This document shows, in pieces, positions 1-6,472 of a stretch of DNA of 9,738 nt. A program made the position numbers and the translations under genes. The first letter of the stretch is position 1. Each line of letters starts with the position of its first letter. The stretch is from Rhodospirillales bacterium (GTDB taxonomy: Bacteria > Pseudomonadota > Alphaproteobacteria > UBA828): NCBI GenBank assembly GCA_026712885.1, contig JAPOPO010000612.1, positions 1 through 9,738 of the forward strand, in the 5' to 3' direction. The notes below the pieces were generated by a model. The model made no database searches. It was not told where the DNA came from and worked only from the letters and a program-made list of their open reading frames with translations.

Positions 1-49
1 GCCGCTCCTCATCGCTCAGAACAATCGAAACCGCCTTGCCCCGCGCCAT
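1..49 (-). CDS. IS630-family-like transposase, N-terminal fragment (runs off left edge)
   Basis: Reading the minus strand from the ATG at 49-47 gives 16 codons, MARGKAVSIVLSDEER, open to the window edge. A short basic start followed by a 'LSDEER' segment is the pattern I know from IS630-family transposases of alphaproteobacteria; the catalytic DDE residues would lie outside the window. A good Shine-Dalgarno (GGAGG, at about 60-56) precedes the ATG with a 6-base gap, which supports this start. The 50 or so bases between this start and the neighbouring exonuclease remnant would hold the end of the element. With only 16 residues the family call rests on recollection, and another protein with a similar start is possible. 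Confidence 0.55.
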   Translation of the reverse strand, partial: MARGKAVSIVLSDEER

Positions 50-115
50 CGCCGCCTCCAAACCGACAACCCGAGGCACAGCGAATCACAGACCAGAAAC
101 TATGACTAGTAATTT
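50..115. mobile_element. Probable terminal region of an IS630-like element and its junction
   Basis: This stretch lies between the transposase start on the minus strand and the first readable codons of the truncated exonuclease gene on the plus strand. IS630-family elements insert at TA, often within CTAG, and duplicate the TA. A CTAG occurs at 106-109, and further TA dinucleotides lie at 110-111 and 115-116, so the junction is probably between about 100 and 120. Two stop codons (TAG 107-109, TAA 110-112) stand in the exonuclease frame just before its first ATG, consistent with the frame being broken here. The opposite end of the element is outside the window, so the terminal inverted repeat cannot be confirmed. 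Confidence 0.4.
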
Positions 116-652
116 ATGAAACAAGACACTAGCATCGCTCGTCGCGCGTGGCCTGATGATTTTGGCGTCCGCGGCTGGGGCCTTAAGAATATCGCCAACC
201 ACCTCGGCATTGCCTTCAAACATCATGACGCGCTCGAAGATGCGAAGGCGGCGGCCGAAATTGTCCTTCGCGCCTGCGATGCTACGCAGCTTGATATCGA
301 AGGGTGGTTGCAGCGTGTCAGGGAGCCGATATTCTCTTCCAAAACGCCGAATTCTGTGAGCAGAGAGGGAAATACTGAAGGGCCGCTGTACGGTGAGACA
401 ATTGTCTTTACGGGGGCACTTTCAATTCGCAGGAAAGAGGCGGCTGATTTAGCGGCTAGAGGGGGCTGTGACGTGACTAACAGTGTCTCTAAGAAAACCA
501 CCATACTTGTGGTTGGCATGCAGGATAAAACTAGACTTAATGGATATGACAAGAGTACCAAGCATCGAAGAGCTGAGTCCATAATAGCAGAGGGCTTCGA
601 CATTAGAATTTTGTCTGAAAGAGATTTCATTGAAATGTCTGGTAGGTGGTAA
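116..652 (+). pseudogene. Truncated DnaQ-like 3'-5' exonuclease with C-terminal BRCT domain
   Basis: The readable product is 178 residues. Residues 4-53 match the end of a DEDDh exonuclease domain (DNA polymerase III epsilon-like): 'DTSIARRAWP', a 'HLGI' stretch, then the ExoIII motif HHDALEDA with H37-x4-D42. Residues about 90-175 form a BRCT domain (GETIVFTGAL, 'AARGG', 'KKTTILVVG'). Intact proteins of this type have an N-terminal section of roughly 100 residues with the ExoI Asp-x-Glu and ExoII Asp; these are missing, and in-frame stops at 107-112 lie directly upstream. No ribosome binding site is seen before the ATG at 116. The likely cause is insertion of the adjacent IS630-like element. 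The exonuclease part is about 60% G+C but the BRCT part only mid-40s percent, with AGA, ATA and TTA codons that the genes to the right avoid. A BRCT-only product could still be made if transcribed from the element, but no nuclease activity is expected. Confidence 0.75.
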
Positions 653-923
653 AACTTTTAGTATCTTTCTCCTGCCAGACAGTTGAGAAGTTTATTTGGT
701 GTGGGAAAAATCTTTTCAGGTGCTTCGGGGTTATTCTCTGTACAGATACTATACACGCGGCGTAAATCTTTTGGTTAGTGCTCTGTTAACTCAGTCTGTG
801 CCGATTGTGAACACTCTTAGACACGCTTGGGCGGAGTGATAATTGCTATCGCCTTGGTCGGAGCTGCCTCTTGTCGCAGTGGTTACGCAAAGTAGCGTAG
901 CGGAGAAGTAGAAGGCGCAGGCG
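653..923. other. AT-rich intergenic stretch without a supported gene
   Basis: These 271 bases hold no coding frame I can support and no tRNA-like fold. Up to about 840 the composition is far more AT-rich than the genome to the right. A perfect 10-base palindrome, TCTGTACAGA, lies at 737-746, and a small hairpin (TACGC 884-888, GCGTA 895-899, 6-base loop) lies just before the next gene. The promoter for the AtuA-family gene is expected here, but I could not find a convincing -35/-10 pair. The boundary between low-GC and high-GC DNA falls around 830-920. Confidence 0.5.
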
Positions 924-2270
924 ATGGCGGGAGACAATGTAAGGATCGGCTCCGGCGCGGGCTTCGCCGGCGACCGCTGGGAGCCGGCGGTCGAGCTGGT
1001 CGAGCGCGGCGCCCTCGACTACATCGCCTTCGAGTGCCTGGCCGAGCGCACCATCGCGCGCGAGACCCTGGCGCTGCGGCGAGGGCAGGGGAGCGGCTAC
1101 AACCCCCAGCTTGAGGAGCGCATGCGCGCCGTGCTGCCGCCGGCCGCCGAGCGCGGCGTCCGCGTGCTCAGCAACATGGGCGCGGCGGACCCGCTGGCGG
1201 CGGGGCGCAAGACGGCCGAGATCGCAGCCGAGCTTGGGCTCGACGACCGGCGCTGCGCGGTGCTGCTGGGCGATGACGTGCGCGACGCCGTCGCCGCCCG
1301 GCCGGACCTGCCCTTGATGGAGACCGGCGCGCCGCTGGAGAGCATCCTGCCGCGCATGGCCTCGGCCAACGCCTATCTCGGCGCCGACGCGGTCGCGTCC
1401 GCGCTCTCGACCGGGGCGCCGGTGGTGGTGACCGGCCGGGTCGCCGACCCCTCGCTCTTCGTTGGTCCCATCGTTCACGCGCTGGGCTGGGGCTACGACG
1501 ACTACGTTCGTCTCGCGCAGGCCACGGCGACGGGCCACCTGCTGGAGTGCGCGGGTCAGGTGACCGGCGGCTACTTCGCCGACCCCGGTGTCAAGGACGT
1601 GGCCGGCCTGGCGCGCCTCGGTTTCCCCTTCGCCGATGTGAGCGACGACGGAGAGGTCACCATCGGCAAGTGCGACGGCAGCGGCGGGCGCATCGACACC
1701 GCCACCTGCACCGAGCAGCTTCTCTACGAGGTCGACGATCCTGCGGCCTACGTCACGCCCGACTGCGTGCTGGACATGACCGGCATCGCCTTCGACGAGG
1801 CGGGGTGCGATCGGGTGGCGCTGAGCGGCGCCCGGGCGCAGCCGCGCACCGACACCTACAAGGTGAGCATCGGCTATTTCGACGGCTACCTGGGTGAGGG
1901 GCTGCTCTCCTACGGCGGGCCCAACGCGGTCGCACGCGCCCGCCTTGCCGGCGAGATCGTGGCGGAGCGGCTGCGCCTGCGCGGCTTCGCCTACGACGCG
2001 CTTGATGCCCGCCTGATCGGGATCGACAGCCTGCACGGGCCGGGCGCGGGTCGGCCCGAGCCCTACGAGGTCAGGCTCCGCGTCACCGGCCGCACGCAGG
2101 ACAGGAAGGCGGCGCAAGCGGTGGGCTTCGAGGTCGCAGCGCTCTACACCAACGGGCCGGCGGGCGGAGCAGGGGACGCGGCGAGCGTACGCGAGATTCT
2201 CGCGGTGCAATCGGTGCTGCTGCCGCGCGATCTGGTCACGCCCCTCGTCGAGGTGGTGGACGCCGGCTGA
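924..2270 (+). CDS. AtuA-family (DUF1446) acyl-compound utilisation protein
   Basis: This 448-residue protein matches the AtuA N-terminal domain family (DUF1446). The founding member belongs to the acyclic terpene (citronellol/geraniol) utilisation cluster of Pseudomonas, but the chemical step it performs has not been settled to my knowledge. Visible landmarks are the N-terminal strand-loop 'VRIGSGAGFAGDRWEPA' (6-22), 'VERGALDYIAFECLAE' (26-41), 'GRVADPSLF' (171-179), 'GHLLECAGQVTGGYFADPG' (204-222) and 'TEQLLYEVDDP' (263-273). The length is normal for the stand-alone N-terminal domain; some homologues carry an extra C-terminal domain, which here is the next gene. GAAGG at about 911-915 serves the ATG at 924. 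No signal peptide is seen, so it is cytosolic. The neighbours do not show that the substrate is a terpene. Family membership is firm; function is not. Confidence 0.88.
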   Translation: MAGDNVRIGSGAGFAGDRWEPAVELVERGALDYIAFECLAERTIARETLALRRGQGSGYNPQLEERMRAVLPPAAERGVRVLSNMGAADPLAAGRKTAEIAAELGLDDRRCAVLLGDDVRDAVAARPDLPLMETGAPLESILPRMASANAYLGADAVASALSTGAPVVVTGRVADPSLFVGPIVHALGWGYDDYVRLAQATATGHLLECAGQVTGGYFADPGVKDVAGLARLGFPFADVSDDGEVTIGKCDGSGGRIDTATCTEQLLYEVDDPAAYVTPDCVLDMTGIAFDEAGCDRVALSGARAQPRTDTYKVSIGYFDGYLGEGLLSYGGPNAVARARLAGEIVAERLRLRGFAYDALDARLIGIDSLHGPGAGRPEPYEVRLRVTGRTQDRKAAQAVGFEVAALYTNGPAGGAGDAASVREILAVQSVLLPRDLVTPLVEVVDAG

Positions 2271-2593
2271 TGCTCACCGTGCATGACCTCGCCCACGCGC
2301 GTGCCGGCGACAAGGGGCACAACGTCAACGTCTCGGTGATTGCCTACGACGAGGCGGGCTACGAGCGGCTCCTGCGCGAGCTGACCGAGGCGCGGGTGGC
2401 GGCGGCTTTCGCGGCGCTGGCGGAAGGCCCCGTGCGCCGCTACCCCCTGCCGGGGTTGAACGCGTTCAACTTCGTCATCGAGCGGGTGCAGGGCGGGGGC
2501 GTCACCGCGACCGGCGCGCTCGACATCCACGGCAAGAGCCTGTCGTCGCTGATGCTGACGATCCCGCTGCCCGGCAACGAGCCCGAGGATTAG
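2270..2593 (+). CDS. AtuA C-terminal ferredoxin-fold-like small protein
   Basis: This 107-residue protein begins 'MLTVHDLAHARAGDKGHNVNVSV', matching the small domain that follows DUF1446 in AtuA-type proteins (L-x-D-L-A-x-A-R-x-G-D-K-G, then N-x-x-x-I/V). The rest fits as well: 'PLPGLNAFNFVIERVQGGG' near residues 62-80 and 'DIHGKSLSSLMLTIPLP' near 85-101. It starts inside the stop codon of the AtuA gene (TGATG, one shared base), so the two are translationally coupled and probably bind to each other in place of a fused protein. Its stop lies only 9 bases from the end of the converging dtd gene. The separate role of this domain is not known to me; substrate binding or assembly are the plausible options. 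Confidence 0.85.
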   Translation: MLTVHDLAHARAGDKGHNVNVSVIAYDEAGYERLLRELTEARVAAAFAALAEGPVRRYPLPGLNAFNFVIERVQGGGVTATGALDIHGKSLSSLMLTIPLPGNEPED

Positions 2594-2602
2594 GCACTCC
2601 GC

Positions 2603-3046
2603 TCAAGCGGCGGTATCGAGCCAGATGGTGACCGGGCCGTTGTTGACGAGGTGGACCTGCATCTCCTGCCCGAAGCGCCCGGTCTGGACCGGCACCCCGT
2701 GCTCGGCGAGGGAGGCGGCGTAGAGTTCGTAGAGCCGCTTGCCCTCGTCCGGGGGTGCGGCGTAGGAGAAGCCCGGCCGGTTGCCGCGGCTCGTGTCGGC
2801 GGCGAGCGTGAACTGGCTCACGACCAGGGCGCTGCCCTCGCTCGCGAGCACCGAGAGGTTCATCTTGCCGGGCTCGCTCTCGAAGATGCGCAGGTTGGCG
2901 GTCTTGCGCGCGAGGAACTGCGCCTGCTCGTCGCTGTCCCCCTGCATCGCGCAGACCAGAACCAGCATGCCGTTGCCGATCTCGCTGACGGCCTCGCCGG
3001 CGATATCGACGCGGGCTTGCGCGACCCGCTGGATCAGCGCTCTCAT
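2603..3046 (-). CDS. dtd: D-aminoacyl-tRNA deacylase
   Basis: Dtd hydrolyses D-amino acids, and mischarged glycine, from tRNA in the cytosol, using the RNA itself in catalysis; it is a proofreading enzyme of translation. The product is 147 residues, the usual length. It starts with the family's 'MRALIQRVAQARV', carries the signature 'SQFTLAADTSRGNRPGFS' (77-94, including T80) and ends with the cross-subunit Gly-cisPro motif 'NNGPVTIWLD' (135-144, G137-P138). The same frame stays open far upstream, but homology begins at the ATG at 3046, which overlaps the stop of the preceding gene by four bases (ATGA). That overlap fixes the start and implies coupled translation with the ABM-fold gene. It converges on the AtuA operon with 9 bases between stop codons and no separate terminator. 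Confidence 0.95.
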   Translation of the reverse strand: MRALIQRVAQARVDIAGEAVSEIGNGMLVLVCAMQGDSDEQAQFLARKTANLRIFESEPGKMNLSVLASEGSALVVSQFTLAADTSRGNRPGFSYAAPPDEGKRLYELYAASLAEHGVPVQTGRFGQEMQVHLVNNGPVTIWLDTAA

Positions 3047-3336
3047 GAGTCGACCGGCGCGTGGTAGGTGCGCACGGGCGCTTCGGCGAGCAGCGCCAGG
3101 AAGTCGTCCAGCGCACCGGCCTCCTCCAGGGCGGCGAGGCTGGCCTTGTGCGCCTCCACCGAGGTCCATTCCTCGACGATGATCAGCTTGTCCGGCGCGC
3201 CGGCATGCACCACGAGCTCGACGCGCAAGCAGCCCTCCAAGCCGGGGTTCTCGCCCACGAAGGGCGTAAGCATGTCGACCACTTCCTGACCCTTCCCGGG
3301 ATTCGCGGTCGCCCGCACCAACACCAGCACGCTCAT
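3043..3336 (-). CDS. Antibiotic biosynthesis monooxygenase (ABM)-fold protein, putative quinol monooxygenase type
   Basis: The 97-residue product has the pattern of the single-domain ABM superfamily (dimeric alpha-beta barrel): an N-terminal 'VLVLVRATANPGKGQEVVDML' strand-helix, 'NPGLEGCLRVELVV', 'DKLIIVEEWTSVEAHKAS' and a C-terminal 'PVRTYHAPV'. Family members include YgiN-like quinol monooxygenases, which act without metal or cofactor, as well as proteins of unproven activity, so the substrate cannot be named. GGGAGAGG at about 3347-3340 precedes the ATG at 3336. It overlaps dtd by four bases (ATGA) and the two are likely one transcript. The pairing with a tRNA-proofreading gene does not by itself indicate function. 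Confidence 0.85.
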   Translation of the reverse strand: MSVLVLVRATANPGKGQEVVDMLTPFVGENPGLEGCLRVELVVHAGAPDKLIIVEEWTSVEAHKASLAALEEAGALDDFLALLAEAPVRTYHAPVDS

Positions 3337-3371
3337 CGTCCTCTCCCTCGCACGAACGGCAGGCGCCGGGA

Positions 3372-3394
3372 GGCCGGGGCTGTGCGCCCCGGCC
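3372..3394. terminator. Strong GC-rich stem-loop downstream of the solute-binding protein gene
   Basis: GGCCGGGGC (3372-3380) and GCCCCGGCC (3386-3394) form a perfect 9-base-pair stem with a TGTGC loop. It lies 45 bases beyond the stop of the minus-strand solute-binding protein gene and 36 bases before the ABM-fold gene on the same strand. There is no T run on either strand, so it is not a classical intrinsic terminator. It may attenuate read-through, stabilise the 3' end of the upstream mRNA, or act at Rho-dependent sites. Confidence 0.45.
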
Positions 3395-3438
3395 CCGCGA
3401 CGCAGCTACAAGGCTATATAGAGAGCCAGCCCCCCAGG

Positions 3439-4833
3439 CTAGCCGTAATAGCCGCCGTCCTCCATGAGCCGCCGGGTGCGGTCGTCCATGGCCTTGAGCG
3501 CCGCCTCGATATCCTTCTCGCCGTTGACGAAGTCGGCGCACTCCTCGCCCATGAGCGCCTGGATGGCGTTGGCCTCCGGGATCTGCATGAGATAGGGCAC
3601 CGTGTACGGGAAGGCGCGGTAGAGGCCCGCGAGGAAGTTGTGGCTCTGATAGCGCCCCAGGATCGAGGCGCGCGCCGGCTGCGCGCCCGCCGCAACCTTG
3701 GCGTCGCCGATCGCGGGATCGGTGTAGTCGCCGGAATTGAAGTACTGCATCCAGGCGAAGGCCGCCTCCTTGTTCTCGCCCCCGGAATTGATGAACTGGC
3801 CGAGCCCGCCCATCTGCGGCTTGTGACCGCTGCCCGGGCTTTTGCCCTTGGGCGGCAGATCGACATGCATCACCTCGTGGAACTCAGTGAAGGTCGGGTC
3901 GTTCAGCACTGCCGTACCCCAGTTCAGCGGGCCGTAGACGGCGGTGCCATTGGCCATGGCCTTGTTCACTTCGTCCTCGGTGGCGTTGGCGCTGACCGGA
4001 TGCGCGTACTTCATGAGCTGTTCGATGACGCGCATCGCCTCGTATCCCGCGTCGGTCGCGAAGGCCGGGTTCCAGCCGCCCGCCTCCATCTTGTCGAACC
4101 ACCAGCCGCCGCAGGTCGCGTGCACGCCCCAGAACACGGTGCCGGCCCAGGCGCCGCGCTGGAAGCAGGAGACGAAGCCGTACTGGTCCTGATCCGGCGC
4201 GTTCAGCTCCTTCGCGGCGCTGATCGCGTCGTCCCAAGTCATCGGCAGCGCGATGCCCGCCGCGTCGAAGACGTCCTTGCGGTAGAAGGTCGTCATGACG
4301 TTGCCGTCGTCGGTGAGCCCGTGCAGCTCGCCGTCGCCCGATGGGATGCGATAGAGGTCGCTGACCTGCTTCGGCACATCGGTGAGGTAGTCGTCGCGCC
4401 AGCCCGGATCCTTGGCCAGGTGATCCTCGATCGGATCCATGGCGCCGGTGGCGTGGATGGCGGGGAAGCGCCCCCAGTCGATGTAGGTGCAGTCGAAGTC
4501 CGCCGACTTGACCGCCATGCGGGCGATCACGGTCTGGAAGAAGTCCGAGATCGGCTGCCCGGCGAAGTTCACCTCGACATTCGGATACACCTTGTTGAAC
4601 AGCGGCTGCACCGCCCGCTGGGTCTCGCCCCAGCGTTTGCCCTCGGCGAAATAGAGGGTGATCTGGCCGCCGACGTCGGCGAAGACCTGCTTCGGCTCGT
4701 AGGTCGCCGCGATGGCGCCCACCGCCGCCGCCGTGCTCGCCTGGAGGAACCGGCGTCGCGTCAGCCAGTTCTTTCGGTCGGCCGCAACCTGCGCCTCGAT
4801 CGATTGACGCGCCTCATGATCAAGATCGTTCAT
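3439..4833 (-). CDS. ABC transporter solute-binding protein, family 1, Tat-exported
   Basis: This 464-residue protein is a periplasmic binding protein of the carbohydrate (family 1, COG1653-like) type that would deliver a ligand to an ABC importer. The N terminus has a 25-residue lead, then a twin-arginine motif TRRRFLQ (25-31), a short hydrophobic run (32-43) and a likely cleavage after VFA (52), so folded export by the Tat pathway is expected. Mature landmarks are 'ITLYFAEGKRWGE', 'FDCTYIDWGRFPAI', 'DGNVMTTFYRKDVFDAAGI' and 'GGLGQFINSGGENKEAAFAWMQYF', all usual in the family. The ATG at 4833 was chosen over a GTG at 4842 because GGGAG lies 8 bases before the ATG but touches the GTG. No permease or ATPase gene adjoins it: a divergent gene is upstream and the ABM-fold gene is downstream. 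The ligand (sugar, polyol or other) cannot be read from sequence. Confidence 0.88.
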   Translation of the reverse strand: MNDLDHEARQSIEAQVAADRKNWLTRRRFLQASTAAAVGAIAATYEPKQVFADVGGQITLYFAEGKRWGETQRAVQPLFNKVYPNVEVNFAGQPISDFFQTVIARMAVKSADFDCTYIDWGRFPAIHATGAMDPIEDHLAKDPGWRDDYLTDVPKQVSDLYRIPSGDGELHGLTDDGNVMTTFYRKDVFDAAGIALPMTWDDAISAAKELNAPDQDQYGFVSCFQRGAWAGTVFWGVHATCGGWWFDKMEAGGWNPAFATDAGYEAMRVIEQLMKYAHPVSANATEDEVNKAMANGTAVYGPLNWGTAVLNDPTFTEFHEVMHVDLPPKGKSPGSGHKPQMGGLGQFINSGGENKEAAFAWMQYFNSGDYTDPAIGDAKVAAGAQPARASILGRYQSHNFLAGLYRAFPYTVPYLMQIPEANAIQALMGEECADFVNGEKDIEAALKAMDDRTRRLMEDGGYYG

Positions 4834-4887
4834 TGTCCGCACTCCCTGGTTCTCGGTTATCGAGCTTCTTGTGCCGGGAAGCGCTCT

Positions 4888-4907
4888 CGGCGTCTCTCGC
4901 GACGCCG
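4888..4907. promoter_or_regulatory. Perfect inverted repeat in the divergent SBP / MmgE intergenic region
   Basis: CGGCGTC (4888-4894) and GACGCCG (4901-4907) are a perfect 7-base inverted repeat around TCTCGC. It lies 55 bases upstream of the start of the minus-strand solute-binding protein gene and about 155 bases before the MmgE/PrpD gene. It could be an operator for a regulator of the divergent pair or a hairpin in the 5' leader of the binding-protein mRNA. In DNA this GC-rich a 7-base repeat can arise by chance. Confidence 0.3.
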
Positions 4908-5003
4908 CTCAACCGGACTGTCCTAAAACGGCTCTCCCGGCTTTATGGCCCGAACCGTAGCACGGGGCGCGGACGAGTGGCGAGCGCGCAGGCCCCCTCC
5001 CGA

Positions 5004-5031
5004 TTGCGGACGCAGGGCCACGGTGTACCAT
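5004..5031 (+). promoter_or_regulatory. Candidate sigma-70-like promoter for the MmgE/PrpD-M19 pair
   Basis: TTGCGG (5004-5009) and TACCAT (5026-5031) are separated by 16 bases and end 31 bases before the ATG at 5063. The match to TTGACA/TATAAT is partial (3 of 6 and 4 of 6). The position suits a short leader, but the call is weak. Confidence 0.25.
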
Positions 5032-5062
5032 CGGCGCGGCCGAGGACAGGAGGAGGCGGGTG

Positions 5063-6472
5063 ATGAGCGGATCAGCTCAGGCAGACGCTGCGACCGGCGC
5101 GACGCGCCGGCTTGGCCAGTGGGTCGCCGAGGCGCCTCGTGCCTGGGGCGGGGAAGGAGAGCGCCAGGCTGCCAGCGCCTTCGTCGACACGGTGGCCTGC
5201 ATGCTGGCGGGCGCGGACGATGCCGCCCCGCGCGCGGCCTACGCGGGTGTCGCGCGCTGGGGCGCGGGCGGGGCGGTCGTGGCCGGCACGGCGCACCGGC
5301 TCGCAGCACCCTGGGCCGCGCTGGTCAACGGCACTGCGGCCCACGCGCTGGACTACGACGACATTCTGGAAATCAGCAACGCCCACGTCAGCGCCGTACT
5401 GGTGCCCGCCCTGCTCGCGCTCGGACAAGAGCGGGACGCCGACGGCGGGTCTTGCGTGGATGCCTTCATCGTGGGCGTCGAGGTCCTGGCCCGCCTCGGC
5501 GAAGCGCTCAACAAGACCCACTACTTCAAGGGCTGGCACACCACGTCGACCCTGGGCGCGCCCGCTGCTGCTGCCGCCTGCGCCCGGCTGCTCCGACTCG
5601 ATGCTGCGCGAACGACCGCCGCGCTCAGCCTCGCCACCAGTCTCGCCTCCGGCGGCAAGCGCCAGTTCGGCACCATGGCGAAGCCGCTCCACGCCGGGCT
5701 TGCGGCCAAGAACGGGATCATGGCGGCGGTGCTGGCGGAGGCCGGTATCACCGCCGCGGCGGACGCCTACGAAGGCGAGCGGGGTTTCGTCGATCTCTTC
5801 GCCGGCGTGCCGCGCGAGCGACTGGAGGCGGCGGTCGCGGACTTCAGCGGCCCGCCCGCAATCGAGCGCCACGGCCTCTGGCAGAAGGTCTACCCCTGTT
5901 GCGGCAGCGTCCATCGCTCCCTTGATGCCCTGCTCGATATGCGGGGGGAGGACGGTCTGCGGCCGCAGGCAGTGGCCGAGATCGACGCGCTCCTGCCTGA
6001 GATCGAGATGCACAACCTGCCTTACCAAACGCCTGCCGATGCCATGCAGGCGCGATTCAGCCTGCCGTACCTGCTGGCGAGCGCGCTGGTGGACGGCCGC
6101 CTCGCGCTGGATGCCTTCACCGGCGGGGCGCTGGCGCGGCCGGACGTGCGCACGCTGATCCCCATGATCCGCATGCGCCCGGACCCGTCACAGGGCGGCG
6201 ATGCGAACGTCAAGGACGCGCCACTGCGGGCGACGGTCACGGTGCGGCTCGCGGTCGGGGATGAGCGCGCGCGAACGGTGCAGGAGCCGAGGGGCCATCC
6301 GTGCAGGCCTCTCGGCCGCGACGCGCTCCACGCCAAGTTCGTGGACTGCGCATCGCGCGCCCTGCCGCAGGCCTCGCACGACGCCGCCTTCGCGGCGTTC
6401 GACGGGCTCGCTCGCGCACCGGACCTTGGCGCCGTCGCGGCGCATCTTGGGGGAGACCATGGCCAAGGCTGA
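5063..6472 (+). CDS. MmgE/PrpD family protein (2-methylcitrate dehydratase / aconitate decarboxylase fold)
   Basis: This family includes 2-methylcitrate dehydratase (PrpD) and cis-aconitate decarboxylase, which act on tricarboxylates in the cytosol, and many members of unknown substrate. The 469-residue length is typical. Residues corresponding to those named for human cis-aconitate decarboxylase appear kept: 'ALDYDD' (95-100), H108 in 'NAHVSA', H159 in 'GWHTTST', K207 in 'MAKPLHAG' and H284 in 'YPCCGSVHRSLDA', so the protein looks catalytically sound. The ATG at 5063 is preferred to the GTG at 5060 because AGGAGGAGG (5048-5056) stands 6 bases before it. The end overlaps the M19-like gene by 14 bases, implying co-translation. 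The usual prp partners (prpB, prpC) are absent, so a role in propionate use is not supported; the true substrate is open. Confidence 0.9.
   Translation: MSGSAQADAATGATRRLGQWVAEAPRAWGGEGERQAASAFVDTVACMLAGADDAAPRAAYAGVARWGAGGAVVAGTAHRLAAPWAALVNGTAAHALDYDDILEISNAHVSAVLVPALLALGQERDADGGSCVDAFIVGVEVLARLGEALNKTHYFKGWHTTSTLGAPAAAAACARLLRLDAARTTAALSLATSLASGGKRQFGTMAKPLHAGLAAKNGIMAAVLAEAGITAAADAYEGERGFVDLFAGVPRERLEAAVADFSGPPAIERHGLWQKVYPCCGSVHRSLDALLDMRGEDGLRPQAVAEIDALLPEIEMHNLPYQTPADAMQARFSLPYLLASALVDGRLALDAFTGGALARPDVRTLIPMIRMRPDPSQGGDANVKDAPLRATVTVRLAVGDERARTVQEPRGHPCRPLGRDALHAKFVDCASRALPQASHDAAFAAFDGLARAPDLGAVAAHLGGDHGQG

Noticed and set aside
653..923. Possible tRNA or small RNA gene in the AT-rich gap
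   Set aside because: No cloverleaf, TTCRA-type loop or convincing promoter-terminator pair could be found by reading both strands.
846..2210. 454-codon open frame on the minus strand
   Set aside because: Antisense shadow of the AtuA gene; the product is a repetitive Arg/Ala/Gly/Val-rich sequence with no recognisable domain.
3047..3541. N-terminal extension of the dtd frame to 312 residues
   Set aside because: The extra residues overlap the ABM-fold and solute-binding genes in another frame and show no homology; Dtd proteins start at MRALIQRV.
3061..4926. 621-codon open frame on the plus strand across the ABM and solute-binding protein genes
   Set aside because: It is antisense to two well-supported genes, its translation has no family pattern and is rich in Arg, Val and His, and long antisense frames are common in 70% G+C DNA.
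4945..5925. 326-codon plus-strand frame starting before the MmgE/PrpD gene
   Set aside because: Out-of-frame shadow, extremely Arg/Gly/Ala rich; the overlapping MmgE/PrpD frame has full family motifs and a strong ribosome binding site.
6201..6458. N-terminal extension of the M19-like frame to 423 residues
   Set aside because: The added 86 residues are an out-of-frame reading of the MmgE/PrpD C terminus, which is itself family-conserved.
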